A DNA stretch of 22,547 nt, taken from positions 1 through 22,547 of the forward strand of contig DBCM01000071.1 in assembly GCA_002293045.1 (NCBI GenBank). The letters run 5' to 3'. Both the position numbers and the translations under genes were made by a program. Below, in pieces: positions 7,837 to 14,989 of this stretch. The DNA is from Flavobacteriales bacterium UBA958 (lineage in GTDB: Bacteria > Bacteroidota > Bacteroidia > Flavobacteriales_D > Crocinitomicaceae). The notes under the pieces are model-generated. The model did no database searches. It was not told where the DNA came from and was given only the letters and a program-made list of their open reading frames with translations. How positions within the stretch are numbered: position 1 is the stretch's first letter; each line of letters opens with the position of its first letter.

Positions 7837-8969
7837 GAAAATTTTGGGTAGGCTTATTCATCGCTCTTGGACTTGCATCGTGCAACGAAAAAATCGATCT
7901 CATCGGAGATTACAAAGAGACTGCAGTTGTCTACGGTTTGTTAGACCATGCAGACAGCCTTCATTTTATTAAAATCACCCGTGCCTTTATTGGTCCGGGA
8001 AGTGCCGTTGACCTTGCGCAAATTTCTGATTCAAGCTATTTCAACCAAGTGAATGCCACAGTTACAGAATTTATAGGGGATGTTGCCACACGTTCTTGGG
8101 TGCTAAAGGATACCCTTGTAATGAATAAAGAAATCAATGGGGCCTTTTACGGTCCAGAACAAAAGGTGTACTATTTCAAGACCTTACCTACCGGCCCCAA
8201 TGAAGTACAACAAGGACCGCCAAGTGCGTTGACTTCCTCGCTGAATAAAGAGGCTACCTACAAATTGGAAATCGATATCGACAATGGCAAGTTCAAAGTG
8301 TTGGGTGAAACAGACTTGGTGAATGGGTTAACCTCCCCATCAAACTCCCAAAACTTCACCTTTAAGTTCGCGAACAATCCAGGATCGTACGTGAGCGCAG
8401 GAGTTGCCGCGGTAAATACCTTTGGTAACGCCTTTGTGGTCAACACCTCCTTGAAAGTGATTTACAACGAATACATCGGAGTCAATAAAACCGTATCTTC
8501 CTTTGATTGGACGCTGGGTGAATCACCCATTTTACCGGGGGAGTCTCGCACCTTCACGGCATATGGCGAAACCTTCTACACCTTAATGAAGAATAGTGTT
8601 AGCAACGACCCTGCCATTACACGCAGAACCTTTGAAGGCATAGAATTCACAGTAACTGGAGGTCATGAAGAGCTGTATAATTACATGGTAGTTAATGCCC
8701 CAAGTTCTTCGCTATCGCAAAGCAAACCAACCTATACAAACCTCAGTGTTACCAATGGAAAAGGAGTGGTAGGAATATTCTCGTCCCGCCAGACCCTTAA
8801 ATTCTATCGTCCCTTTTTCACCAATGCCGCCCAAGCATACATCCGAGCCATCGATAAAAAATCTACGCGGGAATTATGCCAAGGACCAATTACAGGCTTA
8901 CTGCTGTTTTGCTCCAACCATCCTGGGGATAACGTTGTTGGCGCAGAAGAATCTTTTGCATGTCAGTAG
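7833..8969 (+). CDS. DUF4249-like lipoprotein
   Basis: The 378-residue product has a lipoprotein signal with lipobox LASC (C17). It continues with a beta-rich chain resembling DUF4249: an early VVYGLLDHADSLHFIKITRAF segment in which the first strand pair describes a value and its target, then VNATVTEF, and ATYKLEIDIDNGKF, which fits the family's 'G-TYKL-V' strand. The C-terminal GKGVVGIFSSRQ also fits. DUF4249 proteins are surface lipoproteins of Bacteroidota, often beside TonB-dependent receptors, but no receptor is seen here. Function is unknown. Late cysteines (in ELCQG, LLFCSN and FACQ) could form disulphides. It overlaps the FKBP gene by 4 nt and precedes priA by 9 nt, so it is the middle gene of a three-gene operon. 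Confidence 0.6.
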   Translation: MRKFWVGLFIALGLASCNEKIDLIGDYKETAVVYGLLDHADSLHFIKITRAFIGPGSAVDLAQISDSSYFNQVNATVTEFIGDVATRSWVLKDTLVMNKEINGAFYGPEQKVYYFKTLPTGPNEVQQGPPSALTSSLNKEATYKLEIDIDNGKFKVLGETDLVNGLTSPSNSQNFTFKFANNPGSYVSAGVAAVNTFGNAFVVNTSLKVIYNEYIGVNKTVSSFDWTLGESPILPGESRTFTAYGETFYTLMKNSVSNDPAITRRTFEGIEFTVTGGHEELYNYMVVNAPSSSLSQSKPTYTNLSVTNGKGVVGIFSSRQTLKFYRPFFTNAAQAYIRAIDKKSTRELCQGPITGLLLFCSNHPGDNVVGAEESFACQ

Positions 8970-8978
8970 CACAAGGCA

Positions 8979-11456
8979 ATGGATGAGCGTAAAACCTTAT
9001 TCGTAGATTTAATTCTACCCGTCCCTATTCGGAACCTTTTTACGTATCGAGTACCCTATGAACTTAATGAGGTTATTTCCATGGGACAGCGCGTAATTGT
9101 TCCTTTTGGAAAAAATAAACGCATTACGGGCATTGTTGCTGCTATCCATGAGAATGCCCCAAGCGCCTATCAGGCTAAATACCTTGAATTCATTTTAGAT
9201 GATAAGCCAATTTTATCTGGGCATCAATTGCGTTTTTGGCATTGGATTGCTGAATATTATTTAGCACCGATTGGAGATGTTATGGCTGCAGCGCTCCCTG
9301 CGAACTTTAAATTAGCCAGTGAAACCAAGGTGGTACTTCATCCGGATTATGATGGGACCGAAGCAACCGACGAACATGAAAAATTAATTCTTGACACCTT
9401 AGCGCATCGCGAACAAATTGATTTAAAAGAACTCTCTGAGATTCTTGAGGTCAAGAACATTCAAATCATCATTAAACGTTTGATTGAAAGACGCTGTGTA
9501 ATGACCCAAGAGGAGATCAACCAACGATATACCCCTAAAACAAAAACCTTCATTCAAATTAACCCTATGCACTCAGAAGCAGACTTGAGTAGGATCTTGG
9601 AGGAGCTTAATGCTCGAACCAATACGCAGGGGCAAATGAATGCGTTACTCAGGGTAATTCAACTGCTGCCATCCCATGGGATAGATCAGAAATATTTAGA
9701 AAAAAAACAGCTACTCAGCCATGAAATAAGCCCAAGCTCCCTATCGGCACTTGAAAAGAAAGGAATCCTGATCCAAGAAAAACTGCGCATTGACCGTGTT
9801 GGGTCAACGCACGAGGGAAACTCCACATTTCCAATATTGAGCCAAGACCAGTCGGAAGCGCTTCATGCCATTGAAACCTCTTGGAATGAAAAAGACATTA
9901 CGCTGCTCCACGGAGTTACAGGTTCAGGAAAAACAGAGCTCTACATCCACCTGATACAATCCTATTTGGATTTGGGAAAACAAGTATTGCTGCTCATTCC
10001 TGAGATCGCCTTGACCACTCAGCTGATTCATCGCTTGGAAAAGTATTTTGGAAAGCAACTTGGCGTATATCACTCCAAATTCAACCAAAATGAACGCGTG
10101 GAAATCTGGAATAAGGTTCATGCCAATCACCCCGACGAATTCCGAGTTATCATTGGAGCCAGGTCCTCTGTTTTTCTTCCCTTCCAAGACCTCGGCTTGG
10201 TCATCGTGGATGAAGAACACGAAAGTTCGTATAAACAACATGACCCATCACCCCGCTATCATGGCCGAGATGCTAGTATTTATCTGGCACGCATGTTTAA
10301 GGCCAAAGTTCTATTGGGCTCCGCAACTCCTTCATTAGAGTCCTTCCAAAATACCTTGGATGAAAAGTATGGCTACGTGCGATTAGATGCTCGATTTGGC
10401 AACATTACCATGCCAGAAATATTGATTGCCAATACACTCAAGGAAACGGCAGGAAAATCAATGACCTCACATTTCTCGAGTTTATTGATCGAACAAATGA
10501 CTATGGCCCTTGGGAACAAGGAGCAAGTGATCCTGTTTCAAAACCGACGCGGATATACGCCCTATTGGTCTTGTGAAATCTGTGGATGGATTCCAAAGTG
10601 TGATGCATGCGACGTCTCTCTAACCTATCATAAACACGTCAACTTGCTCAAATGCCATTATTGCGGGTACACCAGCCCTCCAATGGGAAGTTGTGGTGCA
10701 TGCGGAAGTCACAAACTGAAGATGCAAGGATTTGGGACAGAAAAAATTGAGGATGAGCTGGCAGCAGTTTTTCCTGAGGCAAAAATCGCCAGGATGGATT
10801 TAGATACCACCCGATCCAAACATGCCTACTCTGAGTTAATTTCGCGCTTTGAAGACCGTGAGATCGACGTGTTGATTGGAACTCAAATGCTTTCCAAAGG
10901 CTTGGATTTTGACCATGTTAGTTTAGTCGGTATCCTTGATGCGGATCACTTATTAAACCGACCAGATTTTAGAGCATACGAGCGCGGGTTTCAATTAATG
11001 ACGCAGGTAGCTGGAAGGGCTGGAAGAAAGAACAAGCGGGGTAGCGTAGTAATTCAAACCAAACAACCCGACCATTGGGTATTGCAGTTAGTCACTTCAC
11101 ATGACACCATAGCATTTATTAATAATGAACTGATCGAACGTAAGAATTTCAACTATCCTCCCTTTACCAAACTTTTGGTAATCACCTTAAAACATGCCGA
11201 CGAAAACTTATTAAGCAGGGCTGCTCTTGATTTGGCTATGCACCTAAAAAACACCTTGAAAGAACGTGTTCTTGGTCCAGAATTCCCGATCGTGAAACGC
11301 ATACAAAACCAATTTCAAAAAGAAATTAAACTCAAGTATGAAAAGACACTTTCGGATAAAAAAATTAAGGAGCACCTTATGGCACTCCTTAATCAATTCT
11401 ACGAAACGGTTCCTTATAAAACCATCAAGGTAAGTATAGACGTCGACGCATATTAA
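8979..11456 (+). CDS. priA: primosomal replication restart helicase PriA
   Basis: This 825-residue PriA recognises stalled or collapsed forks and reloads the replicative helicase. The N-terminal 3' DNA-binding domain (about 1-110) includes VDLILPVPIRNLFTYRVP. A winged-helix region follows, then the helicase core: Walker A GVTGSGKT (312-319), the DEEH box (411-414), HDPSPRYHGRDAS (421-433) and GSATPS (447-452). Eight cysteines at 532, 535, 541, 544, 559, 562, 572 and 575 are the two zinc-binding sites of the PriA insertion. Motifs V and VI appear as IGTQMLSKGLDFD (633-645) and QVAGRAGR (676-683). All expected residues are present and the length is normal. The ATG is 9 nt after the DUF4249-like stop, with no promoter-like box between them. 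Its stop codon overlaps that of rpoD on the other strand. Confidence 0.97.
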   Translation: MDERKTLFVDLILPVPIRNLFTYRVPYELNEVISMGQRVIVPFGKNKRITGIVAAIHENAPSAYQAKYLEFILDDKPILSGHQLRFWHWIAEYYLAPIGDVMAAALPANFKLASETKVVLHPDYDGTEATDEHEKLILDTLAHREQIDLKELSEILEVKNIQIIIKRLIERRCVMTQEEINQRYTPKTKTFIQINPMHSEADLSRILEELNARTNTQGQMNALLRVIQLLPSHGIDQKYLEKKQLLSHEISPSSLSALEKKGILIQEKLRIDRVGSTHEGNSTFPILSQDQSEALHAIETSWNEKDITLLHGVTGSGKTELYIHLIQSYLDLGKQVLLLIPEIALTTQLIHRLEKYFGKQLGVYHSKFNQNERVEIWNKVHANHPDEFRVIIGARSSVFLPFQDLGLVIVDEEHESSYKQHDPSPRYHGRDASIYLARMFKAKVLLGSATPSLESFQNTLDEKYGYVRLDARFGNITMPEILIANTLKETAGKSMTSHFSSLLIEQMTMALGNKEQVILFQNRRGYTPYWSCEICGWIPKCDACDVSLTYHKHVNLLKCHYCGYTSPPMGSCGACGSHKLKMQGFGTEKIEDELAAVFPEAKIARMDLDTTRSKHAYSELISRFEDREIDVLIGTQMLSKGLDFDHVSLVGILDADHLLNRPDFRAYERGFQLMTQVAGRAGRKNKRGSVVIQTKQPDHWVLQLVTSHDTIAFINNELIERKNFNYPPFTKLLVITLKHADENLLSRAALDLAMHLKNTLKERVLGPEFPIVKRIQNQFQKEIKLKYEKTLSDKKIKEHLMALLNQFYETVPYKTIKVSIDVDAY

Positions 11457-12322
11457 CCTAAATAACTTTTAAGAATTTTGTTCTTTGAAGTATGCTTAAG
11501 GCGGCGAATGGCCTTTTCTTTTATTTGACGCACGCGTTCTCTGGTTAAATCGAAACGGTCTCCAATTTCTTCCAAGGACATCGGCGGACGACCTTCTAAT
11601 CCGTAAAACATAGAAATTACTTCGCTTTCTCTTGGAGTTAAACTCAGTAAAGACCGTTTGATATCACTTCTTAGGGATTCGATTGTTAAATTGTTTTCTG
11701 GGCTGGGCATGCCTTCACCGCTTAGCACATCATACATGTTGGATGAAGATTCATCTCCTTCAACTAAGGGGGCATCCATAGAAATATGTCTACCATTCTG
11801 CGCTAGAGATTGCTTAACCTCATCCGTACTGCAATCTAAAAACTCTGCTAATTCCTCTGCGGAAGGCGGTCGTTCAAACTTTTGCTCTAACTCAGAAAAG
11901 GCGCGGTTGATTTTGTTAATGTTCCCGATTTTATTCAAGGGTAAGCGTACAATCCTTGCCTGTTCCGCTAGCGCTTGAAGAATCGACTGTCGAATCCACC
12001 ATACGGCATAGGAAATAAACTTAAATCCTCGGGTTTCATCGAAACGCTCTGCAGCTTTAATTAATCCGAGATTTCCCTCGTTAATTAAATCTGGGAGTGC
12101 TAACCCTTGATTTTGATATTGTTTCGAAACGGAAACCACAAATCGAAGATTCGCCTTGGTCAAGCGCTCGAGTGCTGCTCGATCCCCTGCCCGAATTCTT
12201 CGTGCCAATTCCACTTCTTCATCCGCGGTAATCAAATCTACTCTTCCTATCTCTTGAAGGTATTTATCAAGTGATGCCGTTTCTCGGTTGGTTACCTGTT
12301 TCGCAATTTTCAGCTGCCTCAT
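11453..12322 (-). CDS. rpoD: RNA polymerase primary sigma factor, RpoD/SigA family
   Basis: The 289-residue sigma-70 factor is the short form typical of Bacteroidota: it lacks region 1.1 and the large non-conserved insert of E. coli RpoD. Region 1.2 covers about 17-50 and region 2 about 51-125, with NLRFVVSVSKQY, LINEGNLGLIKAAERFD and the DNA-melting and -10-reading block GFKFISYAVWWIRQSI (99-114). Region 3 runs to about 205 and includes RPPSAEELAEFL. Region 4 (about 222-285) ends in the -35-reading helix-turn-helix LEEIGDRFDLTRERVRQIKEKA (250-271). This is the factor expected to recognise the TAnnTTTG/TTTG promoters seen elsewhere in the window. It lies 95 nt after trpS on the same strand and could be partly co-transcribed. 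Its stop overlaps the priA stop by 3 bases on the opposite strand. Confidence 0.96.
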   Translation of the reverse strand: MRQLKIAKQVTNRETASLDKYLQEIGRVDLITADEEVELARRIRAGDRAALERLTKANLRFVVSVSKQYQNQGLALPDLINEGNLGLIKAAERFDETRGFKFISYAVWWIRQSILQALAEQARIVRLPLNKIGNINKINRAFSELEQKFERPPSAEELAEFLDCSTDEVKQSLAQNGRHISMDAPLVEGDESSSNMYDVLSGEGMPSPENNLTIESLRSDIKRSLLSLTPRESEVISMFYGLEGRPPMSLEEIGDRFDLTRERVRQIKEKAIRRLKHTSKNKILKSYLG

Positions 12323-12417
12323 AAACTATTGTATTTAAAGTCGTGAAGACTCTAACGCACAAACATCAAAAAGGTTAGTCCTTTTTATGAAAAAAGTTCA
12401 AAAAATATTGTAAATAC
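12323..12417 (-). promoter_or_regulatory. rpoD upstream region with a weak promoter candidate
   Basis: On the minus strand this A/T-rich gap between trpS and rpoD contains TAACCTTTTTG (bases 12377 down to 12367), a loose version of the -7 element, about 45 bases before the rpoD start. A T run ending in TTG lies roughly 20 bases further upstream, as a -33 element would. The match is poor at the second half of the box, so rpoD may instead be expressed from trpS read-through. No hairpin terminator is seen after trpS. Confidence 0.3.
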
Positions 12418-13395
12418 TTAGGAAATTCGTAAACCGAGGGCCTGTCGAACACGGTTTAGTACCGGATTAGCCACTGCACTGGCCCGTTGTGCTCCATCCA
12501 ATAAGATTCCCTCCACCTCCGAAGGATGATCCATGAAATACGCATATTGAGTTCGTTCCGAAGCAAATCGTGAACAAATAAGTTCAAACAAGGCCTGCTT
12601 AGCATGACCATACCCATATCCCCCATTCAGGTAATTCGAACGCATCACCTCCACTTCAGCAGGTTCTGCAAGCAATTGATAAATACTAAATACCGTGCAC
12701 GTATCTGGATTTTTAGGCGCCTCAAGCGGGGTACTGTCCGATGAAATACTCATAATACGCTTTCGCAATGCCTTCTCGTCTTCAAAGATATCAATGATAT
12801 TGTTTCGAGATTTACTCATCTTTTGCCCATCGATTCCCGGAATCAGCATGGTTTGTTCATTGATGTACTCATCGGGCAATACAAACACCTCCCCCATCTT
12901 GGCGTTAAATCGAGCGGCCACATCTCGCGTAAATTCAAGATGTTGCAATTGATCTTTTCCCACGGGAACTTGATTCGCATCATATAATAAAATGTCCGCA
13001 GCCATCAACATGGGATAAGTAAATAAGCCCCCATTCACATCATCTAAGCGGTCTGCCTTATCTTTAAAACTGTGTGCTAAGGTTAATCGCTGATAGGGAA
13101 AAAACGATAACAAATACCACATAAGCTCCGAAACTTGAGGAACATCACTCTGGCGGTAAAACACAACTTTAGCTGGATCTAAACCACATGCAAGCCATGT
13201 AGCGGCAGTGGATAGGGTGTTGCTTTTGAGGAGCGTAGGGTCTTTGATCTGAGTTAAGGAATGCAAGTCCGCGATGAACAAAAAGGATTCATTGTCTGGC
13301 AGCTCAGACATCTTGATGGCCGGAATTATTGCCCCTAAGATGTTCCCGAGATGTGGTGTGCCGGTGCTTTGGATTCCTGTTAAAACTCTTGCCAT
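12418..13395 (-). CDS. trpS: tryptophan--tRNA ligase
   Basis: The 325-residue class I aminoacyl-tRNA synthetase charges tRNA(Trp) with tryptophan using ATP. The ATP-binding HIGH-type motif appears as TPHLGN at 13-18 near the N-terminus, and the KMSKS loop as KMSKS at 192-196. GGLFTYPMLMAADILLYDA (122-140) and VPVGKDQLQHLE (143-154) are the tryptophan- and tRNA-proximal parts typical of bacterial TrpS, and the length is standard. It is read from the minus strand, divergent from plsC with 71 bases between their start codons. A perfect -7 box lies 12 bases upstream of its ATG. Confidence 0.97.
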   Translation of the reverse strand: MARVLTGIQSTGTPHLGNILGAIIPAIKMSELPDNESFLFIADLHSLTQIKDPTLLKSNTLSTAATWLACGLDPAKVVFYRQSDVPQVSELMWYLLSFFPYQRLTLAHSFKDKADRLDDVNGGLFTYPMLMAADILLYDANQVPVGKDQLQHLEFTRDVAARFNAKMGEVFVLPDEYINEQTMLIPGIDGQKMSKSRNNIIDIFEDEKALRKRIMSISSDSTPLEAPKNPDTCTVFSIYQLLAEPAEVEVMRSNYLNGGYGYGHAKQALFELICSRFASERTQYAYFMDHPSEVEGILLDGAQRASAVANPVLNRVRQALGLRIS

Positions 13396-13407
13396 TTGTT
13401 CTTTCTA

Positions 13408-13415
13408 CAAAAATA
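13408..13415 (-). promoter_or_regulatory. perfect -7 box for trpS
   Basis: Read on the minus strand, these bases are TATTTTTG, a full match to TAnnTTTG, ending 12 bases before the trpS ATG. The -33 position on that strand is not a clear TTTG. It lies back to back with the plsC box in a 71-bp divergent promoter region. Confidence 0.5.
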
Positions 13416-13455
13416 ACAAATCAGTAGATAAATTCACGAAATCAAGTTAATTCCT

Positions 13456-13463
13456 TACTTTTG
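13456..13463 (+). promoter_or_regulatory. perfect -7 box for plsC
   Basis: TACTTTTG matches TAnnTTTG in full and ends only 3 bases before the ATG at 13467. Transcription starting at the usual distance would begin within the start codon region. This argues against the TTG at 13461, which is part of the box itself, being the true start. Confidence 0.5.
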
Positions 13464-13466
13464 GCT

Positions 13467-14225
13467 ATGCGCATTTTTTTTGGAATACTATCGCTGCTTT
13501 GGAAAGTATATATCGCCATTGTTTTCTTTTTCTTTGCCCTAAGTTTATTTCCTATTTTTTGGGTGTTGATCCAATCGCCTAAAACGAAGAATTATAGTTT
13601 TTCCCTGTTCATTTTTTGGAGTCATATGATGCGTATATGCTGTTTTTATCCGATAAAGAAAATTGTACATGGGGAGCTCCCAAAAGGACCCTATATCATT
13701 GTTGCCAATCACACCTCGTATTTGGACATCTTCTTTATGTATTCGATCGTTCCTCAGCATCAATTTATGTTTTTAGGAAAAAGTGAAATCCTGAGTTATC
13801 CCATCGTAAGCACTTACTTTAAAAGCATGAATGTACCTGTTTTTAGACATGATAAATCCAAGGCTGGCCGGGCATACACCAATGCCATTAAAGCCTATGA
13901 ACAAGGGTATTCATTGGTAATATTTCCAGAAGGTACCTTTCCGGAAATAGACCTACCAAAAATGGTTTCATTTAAAGGAGGCGCATTCAAATTAGCCAAG
14001 CAATTGAACGCACCGATATTCCCAATAACCTTCATGAATAATTACAAGCTATTTTCAGATCCTATGGAATGGCTTGGACCAGCACGACCAGGACTTGCTA
14101 CGGTTCATTTACATGCACTAGTAAGCAAAGCGGAAATTGAATCAATGAGTGCTGATGAATTAAAAGACCATTGTTTTCGCATTATTTCAAAACCTTTGGA
14201 AGAAGCTCATCCGGAACTTTATTAA
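13467..14225 (+). CDS. plsC: 1-acyl-sn-glycerol-3-phosphate acyltransferase (PlsC family)
   Basis: The product (252 residues from the ATG at 13467) is a membrane acyltransferase that adds the second acyl chain to lysophosphatidic acid in phospholipid synthesis. A strongly hydrophobic segment at about 5-36 anchors it. The catalytic HX4D motif is NHTSYLD with H82 and D87, the substrate-binding motif FPEGT is at 153-157, and a further block, APIFPITF, follows. Two residues upstream of this ATG a TTG would also be in frame, but it falls inside the -7 promoter box, so I use the ATG. Other members of the family acylate ornithine or haem-related lipids, so the exact substrate is inferred. GatC starts 9 nt after its stop. 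Confidence 0.88.
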   Translation: MRIFFGILSLLWKVYIAIVFFFFALSLFPIFWVLIQSPKTKNYSFSLFIFWSHMMRICCFYPIKKIVHGELPKGPYIIVANHTSYLDIFFMYSIVPQHQFMFLGKSEILSYPIVSTYFKSMNVPVFRHDKSKAGRAYTNAIKAYEQGYSLVIFPEGTFPEIDLPKMVSFKGGAFKLAKQLNAPIFPITFMNNYKLFSDPMEWLGPARPGLATVHLHALVSKAEIESMSADELKDHCFRIISKPLEEAHPELY

Positions 14226-14230
14226 CTTTG
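14223..14230 (+). promoter_or_regulatory. perfect -7 box for gatC, overlapping the plsC stop codon
   Basis: TAACTTTG matches TAnnTTTG in full. Its first three bases are the plsC stop codon, and it ends 4 bases before the gatC ATG. A TTTG at 14195-14198 could act as the -33 element, but the spacer is longer than usual. GatC may thus have its own near-leaderless transcript as well as read-through from plsC. Confidence 0.4.
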
Positions 14231-14234
14231 ACCC

Positions 14235-14534
14235 ATGAAAATAGACGACGCCCTCATTAATCACCTGAGTAATCTAGCAAAACTCTCCTTTGAGGGCGAG
14301 CAAAGAGCGGCTCTGAAAAAAGATTTAGAGAAAATAATCGGATTTATGGATCAATTGAATACCGTAAATACGGATCAGGTTGAACCACTTGTTTTTATGA
14401 CCGATGAAGTCAATCGGCTCCGTAAAGATGAAGCGCGCTCAGAAATTTCTAAAACTGAGGCGTTGAAAAATGGTCCGAAACACGACAGCGATTACTTCAG
14501 AATTCCTAAAGTGAGAGGAAAACATTCTAACTAA
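14235..14534 (+). CDS. gatC: aspartyl/glutamyl-tRNA amidotransferase subunit C
   Basis: GatC, 99 residues, is the small subunit of the GatCAB complex that converts mischarged Glu-tRNA(Gln) or Asp-tRNA(Asn) to the amidated form and stabilises GatA. The family signature is visible throughout: an N-terminal helix IDDALINHLSNLAKLSF, DLEKIIGFMDQLNTV in the middle, VEPLVFMTDEVNRLRKDEA after it, and the C-terminal DYFRIPKV that wraps onto GatA. The length is normal. GatA and GatB are not in the window, as usual for scattered gat genes in this phylum. Its stop codon overlaps the stop of the convergent zinc-ribbon gene. Confidence 0.95.
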   Translation: MKIDDALINHLSNLAKLSFEGEQRAALKKDLEKIIGFMDQLNTVNTDQVEPLVFMTDEVNRLRKDEARSEISKTEALKNGPKHDSDYFRIPKVRGKHSN

Positions 14535-14893
14535 GAAATGTACTGAGACTTTTCAACAATTACACAGCGGTTATTTTGTTGTTTGAGGTACCCTAATTCA
14601 TAGCAAAAATAATACGTATCCCCTTTTTTTGTTTGAAATAGATTGGTGTGGTAGTTGAAATTATATCCCAACTCAATCAATTCAGTTATTGGTTTTACGC
14701 ACTGTTTTTTGGTTAACAACTCTTCTAGGATCCGTCGATTTTTACGTAAAATTCGATTGACTTTTCGCACCGTAGCATTGCTGTCTTCGTTCAATCGATT
14801 GTTAAACGTATTTCGACAATAATCGGAGCAGAATTTTTGATCTTTCCTGCCCTTTAATGCTTCATTACATTCATTGCAATGACGTTGATTCAT
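14531..14893 (-). CDS. small zinc-ribbon protein (DUF2116-like)
   Basis: From the ATG at 14893 the product has 120 residues. Its N-terminus carries a treble-clef or zinc-ribbon motif, CNEC at 6-9 and CSDYC at 22-26, typical of small Bacteroidota proteins labelled DUF2116-like. The remainder is rich in Lys, Arg and Asn with a helical segment (TVRKVNRILRKNRRILEELL) and ends in a tyrosine-rich part, YYFCYELGYL, so nucleic-acid binding is plausible but unproven. An upstream in-frame TTG at 14911 would add six residues; I prefer the ATG because the zinc motif follows it directly. The gene is convergent with gatC (4-base stop overlap) and divergent from moxR. Confidence 0.8.
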   Translation of the reverse strand: MNQRHCNECNEALKGRKDQKFCSDYCRNTFNNRLNEDSNATVRKVNRILRKNRRILEELLTKKQCVKPITELIELGYNFNYHTNLFQTKKGDTYYFCYELGYLKQQNNRCVIVEKSQYIS

Positions 14894-14903
14894 AGGATTG
14901 GTG

Positions 14904-14922
14904 ATTAACAAGAATTAACAAG
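14904..14922. repeat. tandem 9-base repeat upstream of the zinc-ribbon gene
   Basis: ATTAACAAG occurs at 14904-14912 and again at 14914-14922, a 10-base period or one helical turn, between the zinc-ribbon and moxR start codons. Such phased repeats can be protein-binding sites, but the sequence is A/T-rich and the repeat may be chance. Confidence 0.25.
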
Positions 14923-14958
14923 TAATAGCAAGGGAAAGCCTCGAAATTGTGCCAATTT

Positions 14959-14967
14959 TAGCCTTTG
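14959..14967 (+). promoter_or_regulatory. possible promoter box for the moxR-bat operon
   Basis: TAGCCTTTG contains both halves of the -7 element (TA and TTTG) but with three bases between them instead of two, and lies 22 bases before the moxR ATG. No convincing -33 element was found. It is the best candidate in the 96-base divergent gap, where the operon's promoter must lie unless the start is further upstream. Confidence 0.3.
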
Positions 14968-14989
14968 AAAATACCCTTAAACGGAACAT

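Noticed and set aside
13461..13466. TTG start giving a PlsC two residues longer
   Set aside because: The TTG is part of a perfect -7 promoter box, and the ATG at 13467 begins the conserved hydrophobic segment.
14894..14911. TTG start for the zinc-ribbon protein, six residues upstream
   Set aside because: The extra residues add nothing recognisable, and the ATG at 14893 is followed directly by the zinc motif.
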